Notes: a model not told the origin generated them from the letters alone. Counted from the stretch's first letter, positions 46,479 through 56,467 are shown. The stretch: DNA of 64,000 nt from Caldithrix sp. (GCA_020722815.1 DYKB01000033.1:1-64000); one strand, 5' to 3'. Program-made: numbers and translations.

Positions 46479-47873
46479 ATGTTGAAACAACAACGAACCA
46501 TTGCAAATGCAATTTCATACACCGGCGTCGGGCTTCATACCGGAAATTTAACCACATTAACATTTAAACCAGCACCACCAAACACCGGTATTCGTTTTAA
46601 ACGGATTGATCTGGATGATTCACCGGAAATACCGGCTATTATTGATCATGTTGTCGATATTTCGCGTGGAACTTCATTAGGGATGAATAATGTTGTTATT
46701 CACACCGTGGAACATGTATTATCCGCGGTGGCCGGCATGGAAATTGACAACATTCTGGTGGAATTAGATAACAATGAACCACCAGTCGGTGACGGGAGTG
46801 CGCTGCCTTTTGTGCAAGCCCTTACCGAGGCGGGTATTGTTGAACAGGATTCACCCAAAGATTATCTGGTCATCGAAGATACGATTGCTTTTTCGAATGA
46901 GCAAAAAGGGATCGATATTGTTGTCTTCCCTTCTGATGAATTTCGTATCACTTTTATGGTCGATTATAAAAATCCGGCTTTAGGCACGCAATACACCTCA
47001 ATGTATTCTTTAACCGATGAATTTGTACGCGAATATGCCCCGGCGCGAACATTCTGCTTTCTCCATGAAGTTGAACAATTACGTGAAATGGGATTGGCAA
47101 AAGGCGGAAGTCTGGATAATGCCGTTGTCATTATCGATAAAGAAATCGACAACACCGAGTTAAATCATCTCAAAAAATTATTTAATCTAAATCAGGAAAT
47201 CATTTTAGGCGCCAATGGCATCCTGAATGGAAAAGAATTACGCTTTCCCAATGAACCAGTGCGACATAAGACCGTGGATTTAATCGGCGATTTAGCTTTG
47301 TTAGGCGTGCCAATCATCGCCCATATTATTGCCGCCCGCAGTGGCCATGGCGCAAATGTGGAACTGGTAAAAATGCTGCGCAAGGAACTGGAGAAAAAAC
47401 AGATAGTTTCCAAGTATCAGGAAAAAAGGGGAAAAGGTTTTGTTTTTGATACCAAGGCCATTCAGCGCATTCTGCCCCATCGCTATCCATTTTTGCTCGT
47501 GGACAAAATCGTTGACTTGATACCACGGGAACGCGCCGTGGGTATCAAAAATGTATCAATTAATGAACATTTTTTTCAGGGACATTTTCCCGGCCACCCG
47601 GTGATGCCAGGCGTTTTAATTGTTGAAGCGATGGCACAGGTAGGTGGTGTATTATTATTGAACGCTCAGGAGGATTATTCCAATAAACTGGTATATTTTA
47701 CCGGTATCGATAAAGTCCGCTTTCGCAAAACAGTTGTTCCTGGCGATCAAATTCGCTTTGATGTCGAAATGTTACAATTTCGTCGTTCCATTTGTCGCAT
47801 TGGCGGAAAGGCCTACGTTGCCGGCGATTTGGTTTGTGAAGCCGAATTAATGGCCGCCGTTGTTGAACGATAA
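46479..47873 (+). CDS. lpxC-fabZ: LpxC-FabZ fusion: deacetylase plus 3-hydroxyacyl-ACP dehydratase
   Basis: 464 residues. About 1-300 is the zinc deacetylase LpxC (QRTIANAISYTGVGLHTG; zinc His in IHTVEHVLSAVAG; HKTVDLIGDLALLG; GHGANVEL), the committed step of lipid A. About 315-464 is the FabZ hot-dog dehydratase (LPHRYPFLLVDKIVDL; active His and Glu in HFPGHPVMPGVLIVEAMAQ). This single-chain fusion is known in Bacteroidetes and other FCB bacteria and couples the competition for 3-hydroxyacyl-ACP in one protein. GGGAGG precedes the ATG. Confidence 0.97.
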   Translation: MLKQQRTIANAISYTGVGLHTGNLTTLTFKPAPPNTGIRFKRIDLDDSPEIPAIIDHVVDISRGTSLGMNNVVIHTVEHVLSAVAGMEIDNILVELDNNEPPVGDGSALPFVQALTEAGIVEQDSPKDYLVIEDTIAFSNEQKGIDIVVFPSDEFRITFMVDYKNPALGTQYTSMYSLTDEFVREYAPARTFCFLHEVEQLREMGLAKGGSLDNAVVIIDKEIDNTELNHLKKLFNLNQEIILGANGILNGKELRFPNEPVRHKTVDLIGDLALLGVPIIAHIIAARSGHGANVELVKMLRKELEKKQIVSKYQEKRGKGFVFDTKAIQRILPHRYPFLLVDKIVDLIPRERAVGIKNVSINEHFFQGHFPGHPVMPGVLIVEAMAQVGGVLLLNAQEDYSNKLVYFTGIDKVRFRKTVVPGDQIRFDVEMLQFRRSICRIGGKAYVAGDLVCEAELMAAVVER

Positions 47874-47938
47874 AATTTTACTTGAAAAATTCTATTTATT
47901 CCCGTATTTTATATGCCGATTTCTTAAATGTGAATTCA

Positions 47939-48102
47939 CTACCGTACACTTTTTGATTCGTCAAAGCCTGCCCTCACCCTAACCCTCTCCCAGGGGGAGA
48001 GGGAATAGCTACGCCCTCTCCCTTTGGGAGAGGGTTGGGGTGAGGGCTTTGAGCGTGGCTTAAAAAGAAATCATTAAGGTAATGTAAAAAAGTGTACGGT
48101 AG
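47939..48102. mobile_element. MITE-like element with 16-bp terminal inverted repeats
   Basis: CTACCGTACACTTTTT (47939-47954) and AAAAAGTGTACGGTAG (48087-48102) are perfect inverted ends. The inside is another imperfect palindrome, CCCTCACCCTAACCCTCTCCC facing GGGAGAGGGTTGGGGTGAGGG. Length 164 bp, no gene. It sits between lpxC-fabZ and lpxA. Confidence 0.88.
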
Positions 48103-48125
48103 AAAAAATGTGAAAAGGAACTTCA

Positions 48126-48914
48126 ATGTCTGATAATACTAAAATTGATCGCCTGGCGATTGTCGATCCAAAAGCCGAATTGGCTGAGGGTGTGGAAGTT
48201 GGTCCGTTTACCGTCATTGATGCAGATGTTCGCATTGGAAAAGGGACTAAAATTGCTTCTCATGCCCGGATTGCTAGTGGAACCACTGTTGGTGAAAATT
48301 GTAACATAGGACATGGCACGATTTTAGGAACATTACCACAATACCTGGGATTTAATCCTGAGGAAAAAACTACCGTTGAAGTGGGAAACAATACAATTTT
48401 CCGTGAGTATTGTACCGTGAATCGCGGCACGTCCCATCGCGGCAAAACGACTATCGGCTCTAACTGTTACCTGATGACCTATTCCCACGTGGGGCATGAT
48501 GCGGATATTGGCAATAACGTGGTCATGGCAAATGCCGTCAATATCGGTGGACATGTGGTCGTTGAAGATTTTGTAGGCATTGGCGGAATGACGCCAATCC
48601 ACCAATTTTGCAAAGTTGGTTGCCACGCTTTTGTTGGCGGTGGGTATCGAATCGTCAAGGATGTTCCCCCTTATATCCTGGCGTCCGGGGAACCTCTCCA
48701 ATATACTGGATTAAATTTTATTGGACTCACGCGTCGTGGATTTAAGCCAGAAACGATCGCTGAAATAAAAAGTGTTTATCGAATTTTATATCATCAAAAG
48801 GGGTTGAATGTTTCGCAGGCTTTACAGAAAATAAAAACCGAATTAAATATAACCCCGATTGTCGAACAGATCATTAAATTTATTGAGAGCAGTGAACGCG
48901 GAATTATACGATAG
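48126..48914 (+). CDS. lpxA: UDP-N-acetylglucosamine O-acyltransferase
   Basis: 262 residues, the family length. Hexapeptide left-handed beta-helix repeats fill the first ~190 residues (VDPKAELAEGVEVGPFTVID). The catalytic His is in YSHVGHDADIGNN; FREYCTVNRGT and GGGYRIVKDVPPY are LpxA signatures. A helical tail binds acyl-ACP. It performs the first acylation of lipid A. AAGGAAC precedes the ATG. Its 3' end overlaps the next gene. Confidence 0.96.
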   Translation: MSDNTKIDRLAIVDPKAELAEGVEVGPFTVIDADVRIGKGTKIASHARIASGTTVGENCNIGHGTILGTLPQYLGFNPEEKTTVEVGNNTIFREYCTVNRGTSHRGKTTIGSNCYLMTYSHVGHDADIGNNVVMANAVNIGGHVVVEDFVGIGGMTPIHQFCKVGCHAFVGGGYRIVKDVPPYILASGEPLQYTGLNFIGLTRRGFKPETIAEIKSVYRILYHQKGLNVSQALQKIKTELNITPIVEQIIKFIESSERGIIR

Positions 48915-49743
48915 TTCTTTGTCAGAAATTAAGACCAAATCATGGTATCTTTTAGATTCTGGTGCTCAGGATGCCTTTGCCAACATGGCGATTGATGATT
49001 TTTTAGCCCGGGAAGCTAATTTAGATGCCCCGGTTTTACGTTTCTATCATTGGCAACCGTATGCAATTTCCCTCGGCTATAATCAACGACCGGAAGATAT
49101 TGATTTCGAGAAGTGTCGCGCCAATAATATCGACGTCGTCAGGCGTCCAACAGGCGGTCGGGCGGTTTTACATGCCGAGGAAGTTACCTATGCTGTCATC
49201 ATTCCCCCAAAAGCATCTGAATGGTATCAACTACCAATAAAACAGTTGTATCGGGTGATTGGTGGCGCGTTACTTAAAGGTCTATCATATCTGGGGATTG
49301 ACGCCGGTTTTGAAGAAAAAACCAGTGGCAATGTTTCTTATGCCGCCCGAACGAAAGCGGCCATTCCGTGCTTCTCCGCTTCTGCCCAATATGAAATTTT
49401 AGTGGGTGGCAAGAAATTAATCGGTAGTGCACAAAGACGATTTGACGCGGGGATTTTGCAGCATGGTTCTATTTTAACTGGTCTTTATCATTTAAAATTG
49501 CCATATTTTTTAAAATTGACCGATTCGAACGAAGAGCAAAAAATCGTAGATTATTTAAAAAAGAAAACCACGACAATTTCCGAAAGTCTGAATCGGCAGG
49601 TTCTTTATCCGGAAGTTGTCAGAGCTTTTACAAGGGGATTTTGTGAACAGCTTCAAATCTCATTCAGGAACAAAACGTTAACTCCGGAGGAGTTTACACT
49701 AATTCATTTAAACAGGATTAAATATTTAGCAATAGGGAGGTAA
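48892..49743 (+). CDS. Lipoate-protein ligase A / octanoyltransferase (LipM-type) family
   Basis: About 283 residues. The GTG at 48892 with GAGAG just upstream is the likeliest start, overlapping lpxA by 23 bp; TTG at 48919 is an alternative. The BPL/LplA catalytic fold is seen in LRFYHWQPYAISLGYNQ, VVRRPTGGRAVLHAEEVTYAVI and SASAQYEILVGGKKLIGSAQRR (the Lys that takes the lipoyl or octanoyl group). It moves octanoate or lipoate onto E2 or GcvH domains. A gcvT gene lies 5 kb further on in the window. Confidence 0.8.
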   Translation: MNAELYDSSLSEIKTKSWYLLDSGAQDAFANMAIDDFLAREANLDAPVLRFYHWQPYAISLGYNQRPEDIDFEKCRANNIDVVRRPTGGRAVLHAEEVTYAVIIPPKASEWYQLPIKQLYRVIGGALLKGLSYLGIDAGFEEKTSGNVSYAARTKAAIPCFSASAQYEILVGGKKLIGSAQRRFDAGILQHGSILTGLYHLKLPYFLKLTDSNEEQKIVDYLKKKTTTISESLNRQVLYPEVVRAFTRGFCEQLQISFRNKTLTPEEFTLIHLNRIKYLAIGR

Positions 49744-49746
49744 TTT

Positions 49747-50571
49747 ATGAAATTTAAAATTTTTTTCACAATCAGTTTGCTCCTTTTCCTAAGTTTAGCA
49801 AGTAATGTATCTTTTTCCCAGATTACCGCCGACCTTGAAGATTACTATCAAGCCTCTGGTGGCAAATCTGCAAAAGAAAACCTGGATGCCAATGTTCAGC
49901 CACTTCTGGAGCTTTTTGGATTCTACACGGGCGGAGGTATGTATAATACTGCCAAAACCCACGGTATCCTCGGTGTTGATGTTGGTGTCAAGGCTGTCAT
50001 GATGGTCATCAGTGATGATATGAAAACCGATTGGGCAGGTACCGGTGGGGTTAAGGGCGGCCCATTGGGTGATTATAAAGCAGTTCCATTGCCCGTAATT
50101 CAAGCCGGCGTCGGTTTGGGAAGTAATCTCGAATTGATGGGACGCTTTTTTAGTGCCCCCATCGCTGAGTCCAATGGGAAAAAGGAAAATATCACCTTAT
50201 TAGGTGTTGGTTTAAAATATGGAGTTATCCAGAGTTTGGTGCTTCCCCGCGTCAGTATCATTGCTGCCTATCATAAACTTTCTGTTCCAGTTGAATATGA
50301 TTTTGGTGATGTCTCCGCACTCAGCTTGGATCTGGTCGTCAGCAAGGGAATCCCGTTTCTGGCAACTTTCTATGGTGGTATCGGAATTGATAAATCCAAT
50401 ATGACCGTTGACATTAAACAAATTAGTCAATCTTTTGATTATTCCTCATCCCAATTTCGTGGTGTTGTGGGAATCAAATTTGATTTTATTCCACTGGTTT
50501 ATGCCAATGTTGATTACAATTTTGGTGCGCATCAAGGTTTGACTTTTGGATTAGGATTAAGTCTTCGATAA
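49747..50571 (+). CDS. Predicted outer-membrane beta-barrel protein
   Basis: 274 residues with GGGAGG before the ATG and a signal peptide (FTISLLLFLSLASNVSFSQ). The rest is alternating Gly/aromatic beta strands (GVGLKYGVIQSLVLPRVS) ending in FGLGLSLR, like a small outer-membrane barrel (DUF6588-like). The function is unknown. The gene overlaps dxr by one base (TAATG), so the two are translationally coupled. Confidence 0.6.
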   Translation: MKFKIFFTISLLLFLSLASNVSFSQITADLEDYYQASGGKSAKENLDANVQPLLELFGFYTGGGMYNTAKTHGILGVDVGVKAVMMVISDDMKTDWAGTGGVKGGPLGDYKAVPLPVIQAGVGLGSNLELMGRFFSAPIAESNGKKENITLLGVGLKYGVIQSLVLPRVSIIAAYHKLSVPVEYDFGDVSALSLDLVVSKGIPFLATFYGGIGIDKSNMTVDIKQISQSFDYSSSQFRGVVGIKFDFIPLVYANVDYNFGAHQGLTFGLGLSLR

Positions 50572-51740
50572 TGATGACCGAAAATTCAACCAGACGTATT
50601 ACCTTATTGGGTTCAACCGGTTCAATTGGAACCAATACGCTGGCAGTATTAGGTGAGTTTAGCGATAAATTTACTGTTAAATATCTCACCGCACACCAGA
50701 ATTGGCAAAAATTATTAATGCAGGCACAGGCTTTCAGGCCAGTAGCCGTTTGTTTGACCGGAATCGCCCCTGATTTGGCCATTGAAAACGCGTTTAAAAA
50801 TCTTGGAATTGACACCTGGTGGGGGGAAGCTGGTTTAATCGAAATTGCCAGTCAAACTGATACGGATATTATGATTAATGCCCTGGTAGGGGCCATTGGC
50901 CTGAAGCCGACCTTGCTCGCCATCGAAACGGGAAAAAATATCGCCCTATCAAATAAGGAAACGTTGGTGATGGCGGGTGAATTGGTCATGCAAGCCGCCC
51001 AAAAAAAAGGCGTCACCGTAATCCCGATTGATAGTGAGCATAGTGCCATATTTCAATGTCTGACTGGTGAAAAGGCTGAAAGCATCGAACGGTTAATTTT
51101 AACAGCATCCGGTGGTCCGTTCTGGAAAAGAGATCCGGACACATTCAAAGACATTACCATTGCGGAGGCACTTAAACATCCCAATTGGAATATGGGACGT
51201 AAAATTACTATCGACTCTGCCACCCTGATGAATAAGGGGCTGGAAGTTATCGAAGCCCATTGGCTTTTTAATATTGCGCCGGCGAGAATTAATGTCCTCA
51301 TCCATCCACCGTCAATTGTCCATTCGATGGTTGAATTTGTGGACGGTTCAATTAAAGCCCAACTCGGCGTTCCGGATATGAAAATTCCGATTCAATATGC
51401 ACTTTCATATCCGGCCCGCTGGAAGAACAGTCAAATCACCCGTTTTGATCTGTCCCAACATTTTAAACTGGAATTTTATCCACCGGATTATACAAAATTT
51501 CGAACACTTGATCTGGCTTATGCCGCCCTGGAAACTGGAGGAACAGCATCGGCGATTTTAAATGCGGCCAATGAAGCCGCAGTTCAGGCTTTTCTGGATG
51601 AAAAAATTCAATTTCAGCAAATCGCCGAAACCATCGAATCAGCCTTAAATCATTTCTCTCATATTAAAACACCGGAACTCCAGGATTTATTGCAGGCCGA
51701 TCAGTGGGCAAGAACATTTGTTGCCGAAAGTATAATATAA
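50571..51740 (+). CDS. dxr: 1-deoxy-D-xylulose 5-phosphate reductoisomerase
   Basis: 389 residues. NADPH-binding motif LLGSTGSIGTNTL at the start; GAIGLKPTLLAIETGKNIALSNKETLV; metal and substrate motif IPIDSEHSAIFQCL; SGGPF; HPNWNMGRKITIDSATLMNKGLEVIEAHWLF. It turns DXP into methylerythritol phosphate, committing carbon to the MEP isoprenoid route used by UppS and the polyprenyl synthase in the window. It overlaps the barrel gene by one base. Confidence 0.97.
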   Translation: MMTENSTRRITLLGSTGSIGTNTLAVLGEFSDKFTVKYLTAHQNWQKLLMQAQAFRPVAVCLTGIAPDLAIENAFKNLGIDTWWGEAGLIEIASQTDTDIMINALVGAIGLKPTLLAIETGKNIALSNKETLVMAGELVMQAAQKKGVTVIPIDSEHSAIFQCLTGEKAESIERLILTASGGPFWKRDPDTFKDITIAEALKHPNWNMGRKITIDSATLMNKGLEVIEAHWLFNIAPARINVLIHPPSIVHSMVEFVDGSIKAQLGVPDMKIPIQYALSYPARWKNSQITRFDLSQHFKLEFYPPDYTKFRTLDLAYAALETGGTASAILNAANEAAVQAFLDEKIQFQQIAETIESALNHFSHIKTPELQDLLQADQWARTFVAESII

Positions 51741-51932
51741 CTCTTAACAGTGAACGAAAATTTTGGAATGACAAGAACTTTTCCTGATTTTTAACGTTAA
51801 AGAAGGTTGGATTTCAATTCTTTTTGAAATGTGATGTTTTTTGCGATATTTTTATCATGATACCGACCTGGATAATTGAAATTTAAATGTGAATTTTCCG
51901 GGATTGTTCGTTTTTTGGAAAAAGGATTAAAA

Positions 51933-53024
51933 ATGGCTATTATTTCATGGATATTAAATCATCTGTATATGATTCCGGCTATTATTTTTGCAATTGGTCT
52001 TTTAGTTTTCATACATGAATTAGGACATTTTTTGCTGGCCAAGCTCGTTGGAATCCGGGTTGAAAGATTTTCTTTGGGGTATCCACCTCGCTTGTTTGGC
52101 AAAAAAATCGGCGAAACGGATTATTGCATTTCCCTGGTACCACTTGGCGGCTATGTGAAATTATCGGGCATGATTGACGAAAGTATGGATGAAGCCAGCA
52201 TCAAAGGTGAACCGTATGAATTTATGTCCAAACCGATTTATCAACGATTTCTGGTCATTCTTGCTGGCCCGATCATGAATCTGTTATTTCCGGTGCTGCT
52301 TTTTGCGCTGTTTGCTTATTTGGTCGGCCTCAAAAGTATAGTTGATAAGCCGATCGTCGGCGAAGTTGTTGCCGAGATGCCCGCCGCGCAAGCCGGGATT
52401 AAAGCAGGTGACCACATTCTGCGAATTAATGGAAATGAATTAAAAACGTGGCAGGATATCGTTGAAAATATTCGAAACACCCCGGAAAATCAGTCAATTG
52501 AAATTGTTTGGCGTTCTGGTGATCAGGAGTTTTCGAAGATTATTACCCCACAATATGACGTGCAACAAAAATCGGCAAAGATTGGTATTGGGTACACCAC
52601 GACAACTGAACAATATGGTTTTATTGGTGCCGTTCAACACGGATTTATTTCAACTTATATTTATACAAAATTGACCCTCGAAGCACTGGGACAGGTGATT
52701 ACAGGCGAACGAAATTTAAAGGAGTCAGTCGCCGGGCCTGTTCGTATTTTTACCGAAATCGGTAAAAGTGCCAAAGAAGGATGGCAGACATATCTTGGTT
52801 TAATTGCGTTGATTAGTTTAAATCTGGGCATTTTTAATTTACTGCCAATTCCGGTTCTGGATGGTGGCCATCTGCTCTATCTATTAATCGAAGCCGTCAT
52901 TCGACGCCCAATTCCGACAAAAACCAAATTAATTATTCAGCAAATTGGGATGGCCTTTTTGCTGATTTTAATAGTCTTGGTAACTTATAACGATGTAATT
53001 TACAGTATTTTTTACTCTAACTAA
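51933..53024 (+). CDS. rseP: Site-2 intramembrane zinc protease RseP
   Basis: About 363 residues from the ATG at 51933, chosen because AAAGGA precedes it; an in-frame start at 51876 would add nineteen residues. The zinc motif HELGH is at about 28-32, the second metal site in NLLPIPVLDGGHL near residue 305. One PDZ domain sits between (AGIKAGDHILRINGNELKTWQDI). About four membrane helices. It cleaves anti-sigma factors and leftover signal peptides. It follows dxr by 192 bp, as in many bacteria. Confidence 0.95.
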   Translation: MAIISWILNHLYMIPAIIFAIGLLVFIHELGHFLLAKLVGIRVERFSLGYPPRLFGKKIGETDYCISLVPLGGYVKLSGMIDESMDEASIKGEPYEFMSKPIYQRFLVILAGPIMNLLFPVLLFALFAYLVGLKSIVDKPIVGEVVAEMPAAQAGIKAGDHILRINGNELKTWQDIVENIRNTPENQSIEIVWRSGDQEFSKIITPQYDVQQKSAKIGIGYTTTTEQYGFIGAVQHGFISTYIYTKLTLEALGQVITGERNLKESVAGPVRIFTEIGKSAKEGWQTYLGLIALISLNLGIFNLLPIPVLDGGHLLYLLIEAVIRRPIPTKTKLIIQQIGMAFLLILIVLVTYNDVIYSIFYSN

Positions 53025-53520
53025 TTGTAATTTATCAGGTTATTAGAATTTGGCTGCAACCGTTTCACCGGTTCCAGGTTCACCGTTCCCAGCTATTGTC
53101 GTATTTTATGTTTTTAATAATATGCTGCCAATAGCGCTAGATTCAAAAGCACGTATTTAAGCAGACGCGGCTTTTTAACTCTGAACGATGAACCTGAAAC
53201 CCTGAACCTGTAAACGCATACGCATTCATGGCAAACTAAAAACTAACGACCTGAATAATTATTAGCTCCTTAAAAACGTTTCTGAACAACTTTATTTATT
53301 CAACCCAAGCATTTAATGCTTTTGACCTGTCCTATGAATCTAAATGAGCCAAAGTCATACCAGATACTGATTCAGGCTGCAAACCTGATTGCATTACTCG
53401 AAAATTATACCTGATAACGCTAACTCGAACCCCATTTAACTTAAAAAATAATTCTTTTTTATTAAACGATAATTCATTTTCATCATTTGACGCTGATTTT
53501 CGCTTAAAAGGAGGTAAGCC
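53025..53520. other. Gene-free stretch
   Basis: 496 bp. A loose inverted repeat is visible, CAGGTTCACCGTT (near 53080) against AACGATGAACCTG (near 53182); otherwise no gene, terminator or promoter could be supported. Confidence 0.5.
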
Positions 53521-54684
53521 ATGAAATTTGCTAATCGTATGGGCCTTTTGGGCACTGAAACTGCTTTTTTGGTATTCGCCAAAGCTAAAGCACTCGAAGC
53601 CAAAGGCAAAAACATTATTCATCTCGAAATCGGAGAGCCTGATTTTGATACGCCGAAAAATATTGTCAATGCGGCGGTTAAAGCCCTGCAGGAGGGACAA
53701 ACTCACTATGGACCAGCGCCTGGAATTCCAGCGCTTCGAAAAACCATTGCCGACGATGCTAAAAAATGGCGAGGAATCAATTTCAATCCAGAACAGGTAG
53801 TCGTAACACCAGGGGCAAAACCCATTATGTTTTTCTCAATTATGGCGTTGGTAAATCCCGGCGATGAGGTTATCTACCCCAATCCAGGTTTTCCTATCTA
53901 TGAATCCGTCATTCGCTTTGCCGAAGCAACTGCCGTACCACTTCCATTGCTCGAATCCCGCGATTTCAGTTTTGAAATCGATACACTCAAAAAATTAATT
54001 ACACCGAAAACCCGAATGATTATTTTAAACTCCCCACATAATCCCACTGGAGGTGTTTTGTCCCGTGCCGATCTGGAAGCCGTTGCCAATCTCATCGATG
54101 GAAAAGACATCTGGGTGCTCACCGATGAAGTGTATAAAGAATTGGTTTTCGAGGGGAGCTATTTTAGTTTTGCTTCAATTCCAGGTGTCATGGACAGGAC
54201 GATAATTCTGGATGGCTATTCCAAATCCTACGCAATGACTGGTTGGCGATTGGGATATGGCATTATGCCAGCCGAGTTGGCTGAACAAATCACCAAACTG
54301 GCCATCAATTGTCATTCCTGTACGGCCAGTTTTACACAATACGCCGGAATCGAGGCATTAATTGGTCCTCAGGATGATTCCAAAAAGATGGTTGCCGAAT
54401 TTAGAAAACGTCGTGAAGTGATTGTTGACGGCTTAAACCAGATAAAAGGGATATCCTGCCTGAAGCCAAAAGGTGCTTTTTATGTATTCCCAAATATTAC
54501 AAAATTGCCAATTTCCAGTCAGAAATTGGAAAACTATTTATTGGAAGAGGCTGGAGTCGCAACTCTTTCCGGGACAGCGTTTGGTAAATATGGAAATGGT
54601 TACCTGCGGCTTTCTTATGCCAATTCAATTGAAAATATTAACAAAGCATTACAGCGTATTGAAAACGCATTACAAAAGCTCTAA
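53521..54684 (+). CDS. Class I/II aminotransferase (aspartate aminotransferase type)
   Basis: 387 residues with AGGAGG before the ATG. The PLP Lys is about residue 235 in DGYSKSYAMTGWRLGYG; HLEIGEPDFDTP, LNSPHNPTGGV and LTDEVYKELVF are subgroup Ib motifs, as is the C-terminal YLRLSYANS. It transfers amino groups between amino acids and keto acids, probably aspartate or a related donor. The precise substrate is not readable. It is a single gene. Confidence 0.9.
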   Translation: MKFANRMGLLGTETAFLVFAKAKALEAKGKNIIHLEIGEPDFDTPKNIVNAAVKALQEGQTHYGPAPGIPALRKTIADDAKKWRGINFNPEQVVVTPGAKPIMFFSIMALVNPGDEVIYPNPGFPIYESVIRFAEATAVPLPLLESRDFSFEIDTLKKLITPKTRMIILNSPHNPTGGVLSRADLEAVANLIDGKDIWVLTDEVYKELVFEGSYFSFASIPGVMDRTIILDGYSKSYAMTGWRLGYGIMPAELAEQITKLAINCHSCTASFTQYAGIEALIGPQDDSKKMVAEFRKRREVIVDGLNQIKGISCLKPKGAFYVFPNITKLPISSQKLENYLLEEAGVATLSGTAFGKYGNGYLRLSYANSIENINKALQRIENALQKL

Positions 54685-54821
54685 ATTTTAATGAGTTTGT
54701 TAGAATCGATTCATCATTGGAAATTTTCAATTAATTGACTTTTCAGAAGAGCCTTCAAGGTTTGTCTCATGAAATTGAAATAGATGACTGATTGTATCAC
54801 CTCGAAAATAAAGGGTGATGG

Positions 54822-54919
54822 TGTCATTCTGAATTCAGCGTTTGATGCTAAACGAAGAATTGAAAGACCTTCAATACGACATCGTACTGCAGATTCTTCG
54901 CTTCACTGAGGATGACAGG
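54822..54919. repeat. Palindromic dispersed element, copy 3, within a larger inverted repeat
   Basis: GTGTCATTCTGAATTCAGCG (54821 onward) faces GATTCTTCGCTTCACTGAGGATGACA, related to 35118 and 45194. Outside it, GCCTTCAAGGTTTG (54751-54764) faces CAAACCTCAAAGGTC (54979-54993). This is the 54685-55035 gap before gcvT; no glycine riboswitch pattern was seen. Confidence 0.55.
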
Positions 54920-55035
54920 CGACATTATTCAACCTCAATTATTGAGCGGATATGATAATTCAAAAAATTTTATTCAGGCAAACCTCAAAGGTCTAATATT
55001 TATTTAAAATTACAATTAAAACTGGTGAGGAAAAT

Positions 55036-56124
55036 TTGGAAATCAAAAAATTAACACTGTATGATGTTCATAAACGTGCCGGTGCCAAAATCGTAGACTT
55101 TGCGGGTTTTTGGATGCCAATCCAATACGAAGGCATAATGAACGAGCATCGAAAAGTCCGCCATTCAGTGGGCTTATTTGATGTTTCTCACATGGGTGAG
55201 TTCATTGTAAAAGGGAAAAATGCACTTGAATTTTTGCAATTGGTCACTGTCAATGATGTGTCAAAATTGGCTGAATTTCAGGTTCAATACTCCGCGCTTT
55301 GTTATGACAACGGGGGAATCGTGGATGATTTGCTCGTCTACCGGCTTCCAGATTATTTTCTGGTGGTTGTAAACGCCTCGAACATCGAAAAAGATTTTGA
55401 CTGGATGCAGAAACATCTCATACCAGGTGTGGATTTTAAAAATTTAAGCGATGAATATGCTTTAATAGCAATCCAGGGAAGAAATAGTCTGCCGACTTTG
55501 CAAAAACTGACCAAAGTTCATCTAAGTGAGATTCCCTACTATTGGCTAACCACCGGTGAAGTTGGTGGCGTTAAATGTTTCATTTCCCGAACTGGCTATA
55601 CCGGTGAATTGGGATTCGAAATCGGTTTTCCACCGGAACATGCCGAAAAGATCTGGACATCATTGATGGAAGCTGGTGCAGAATTTGAAATTGCCCCCAT
55701 CGGTCTTGCCGCGCGTGACACTTTGCGCCTGGAAATGAAATATTGTCTTTACGGCAATGATATCGATGCGACTACCAATCCCCTCGAGGCTGGCCTGGGA
55801 TGGATTACCAAACTGAAAAAGGGAAATTTTATTGGTCGCGACGCCTTACTTCAGGTCAAAGCGCAGGGAGTATCCCGAAAGTTAGTGGGAATGGTTTTGG
55901 AAGAAAATGGAGTTCCCCGACATGGCTATCCCATATACAAAAATGGCTTGCGTATTGGCGAGGTAACCAGCGGAACCATGTCCCCCATGTTACAACAAGG
56001 GATTGCCATGGGGTATGTGAAAACGGAATATGCCGAAATCGGTAATCAGATTGAAATCGAAATTCGCGGAAAACATCTTCCAGCAAAAGTGGTGGAAACG
56101 CCCTTTTACAAAATTCCTTATTAA
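55036..56124 (+). CDS. gcvT: Aminomethyltransferase, glycine cleavage T protein
   Basis: 362 residues from a TTG start with GTGAGG five bases upstream. Folate-binding and catalytic regions typical of GcvT are visible (LFDVSHMGEFIVKG, SRTGYTGELGFEIGFPPEHA, GLAARDTLRLEMKYCLYGND). It moves the aminomethyl group from lipoyl-GcvH to tetrahydrofolate. gcvH and gcvP are not in the window. It is a single gene closed by the strong terminator at 56162. The lipoate-ligase family gene upstream fits the same cofactor need. Confidence 0.95.
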   Translation: MEIKKLTLYDVHKRAGAKIVDFAGFWMPIQYEGIMNEHRKVRHSVGLFDVSHMGEFIVKGKNALEFLQLVTVNDVSKLAEFQVQYSALCYDNGGIVDDLLVYRLPDYFLVVVNASNIEKDFDWMQKHLIPGVDFKNLSDEYALIAIQGRNSLPTLQKLTKVHLSEIPYYWLTTGEVGGVKCFISRTGYTGELGFEIGFPPEHAEKIWTSLMEAGAEFEIAPIGLAARDTLRLEMKYCLYGNDIDATTNPLEAGLGWITKLKKGNFIGRDALLQVKAQGVSRKLVGMVLEENGVPRHGYPIYKNGLRIGEVTSGTMSPMLQQGIAMGYVKTEYAEIGNQIEIEIRGKHLPAKVVETPFYKIPY

Positions 56125-56161
56125 ATTAACAAAAACGCTTATTCATTTTATTGCTATTCAG

Positions 56162-56221
56162 GTGCAATGACTTTGTTTACATGATAATTCTGAACAAAGG
56201 CATTGCACTTTTTCTTTTTTA
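56162..56221 (+). terminator. Strong intrinsic terminator of gcvT
   Basis: GTGCAATG-A-CTTTGTT (56162-56177) pairs with AACAAAG-G-CATTGCAC (56193-56208) with one internal mismatch, followed by a long T-rich tract. Confidence 0.93.
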
Positions 56222-56467
56222 TTCTTAAATTATGGCTGAAAAGGTGCTCTTTTCGAAAGCGATAACGCTGTTTGTATTTATAACTGGATGATTCAACTTT
56301 ACCATTTTCAAGGAACTATCTCAGGTAGATTGAGTAAAAGTTTAGTATTAAAAAATACAAAACAGATTCTATTGACCATAGAGTAAAAACCGGTAAACAA
56401 CCCGGCGCAAATTCCTCTTATGATTTTTTTTTGATTCTGATAGAATATTGAATAATTGAGGTGAGTT

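Noticed and set aside
54685..55035. Glycine riboswitch before gcvT
   Set aside because: No tandem aptamer-like conserved pattern was seen; the gap is filled by dispersed palindromic repeats.
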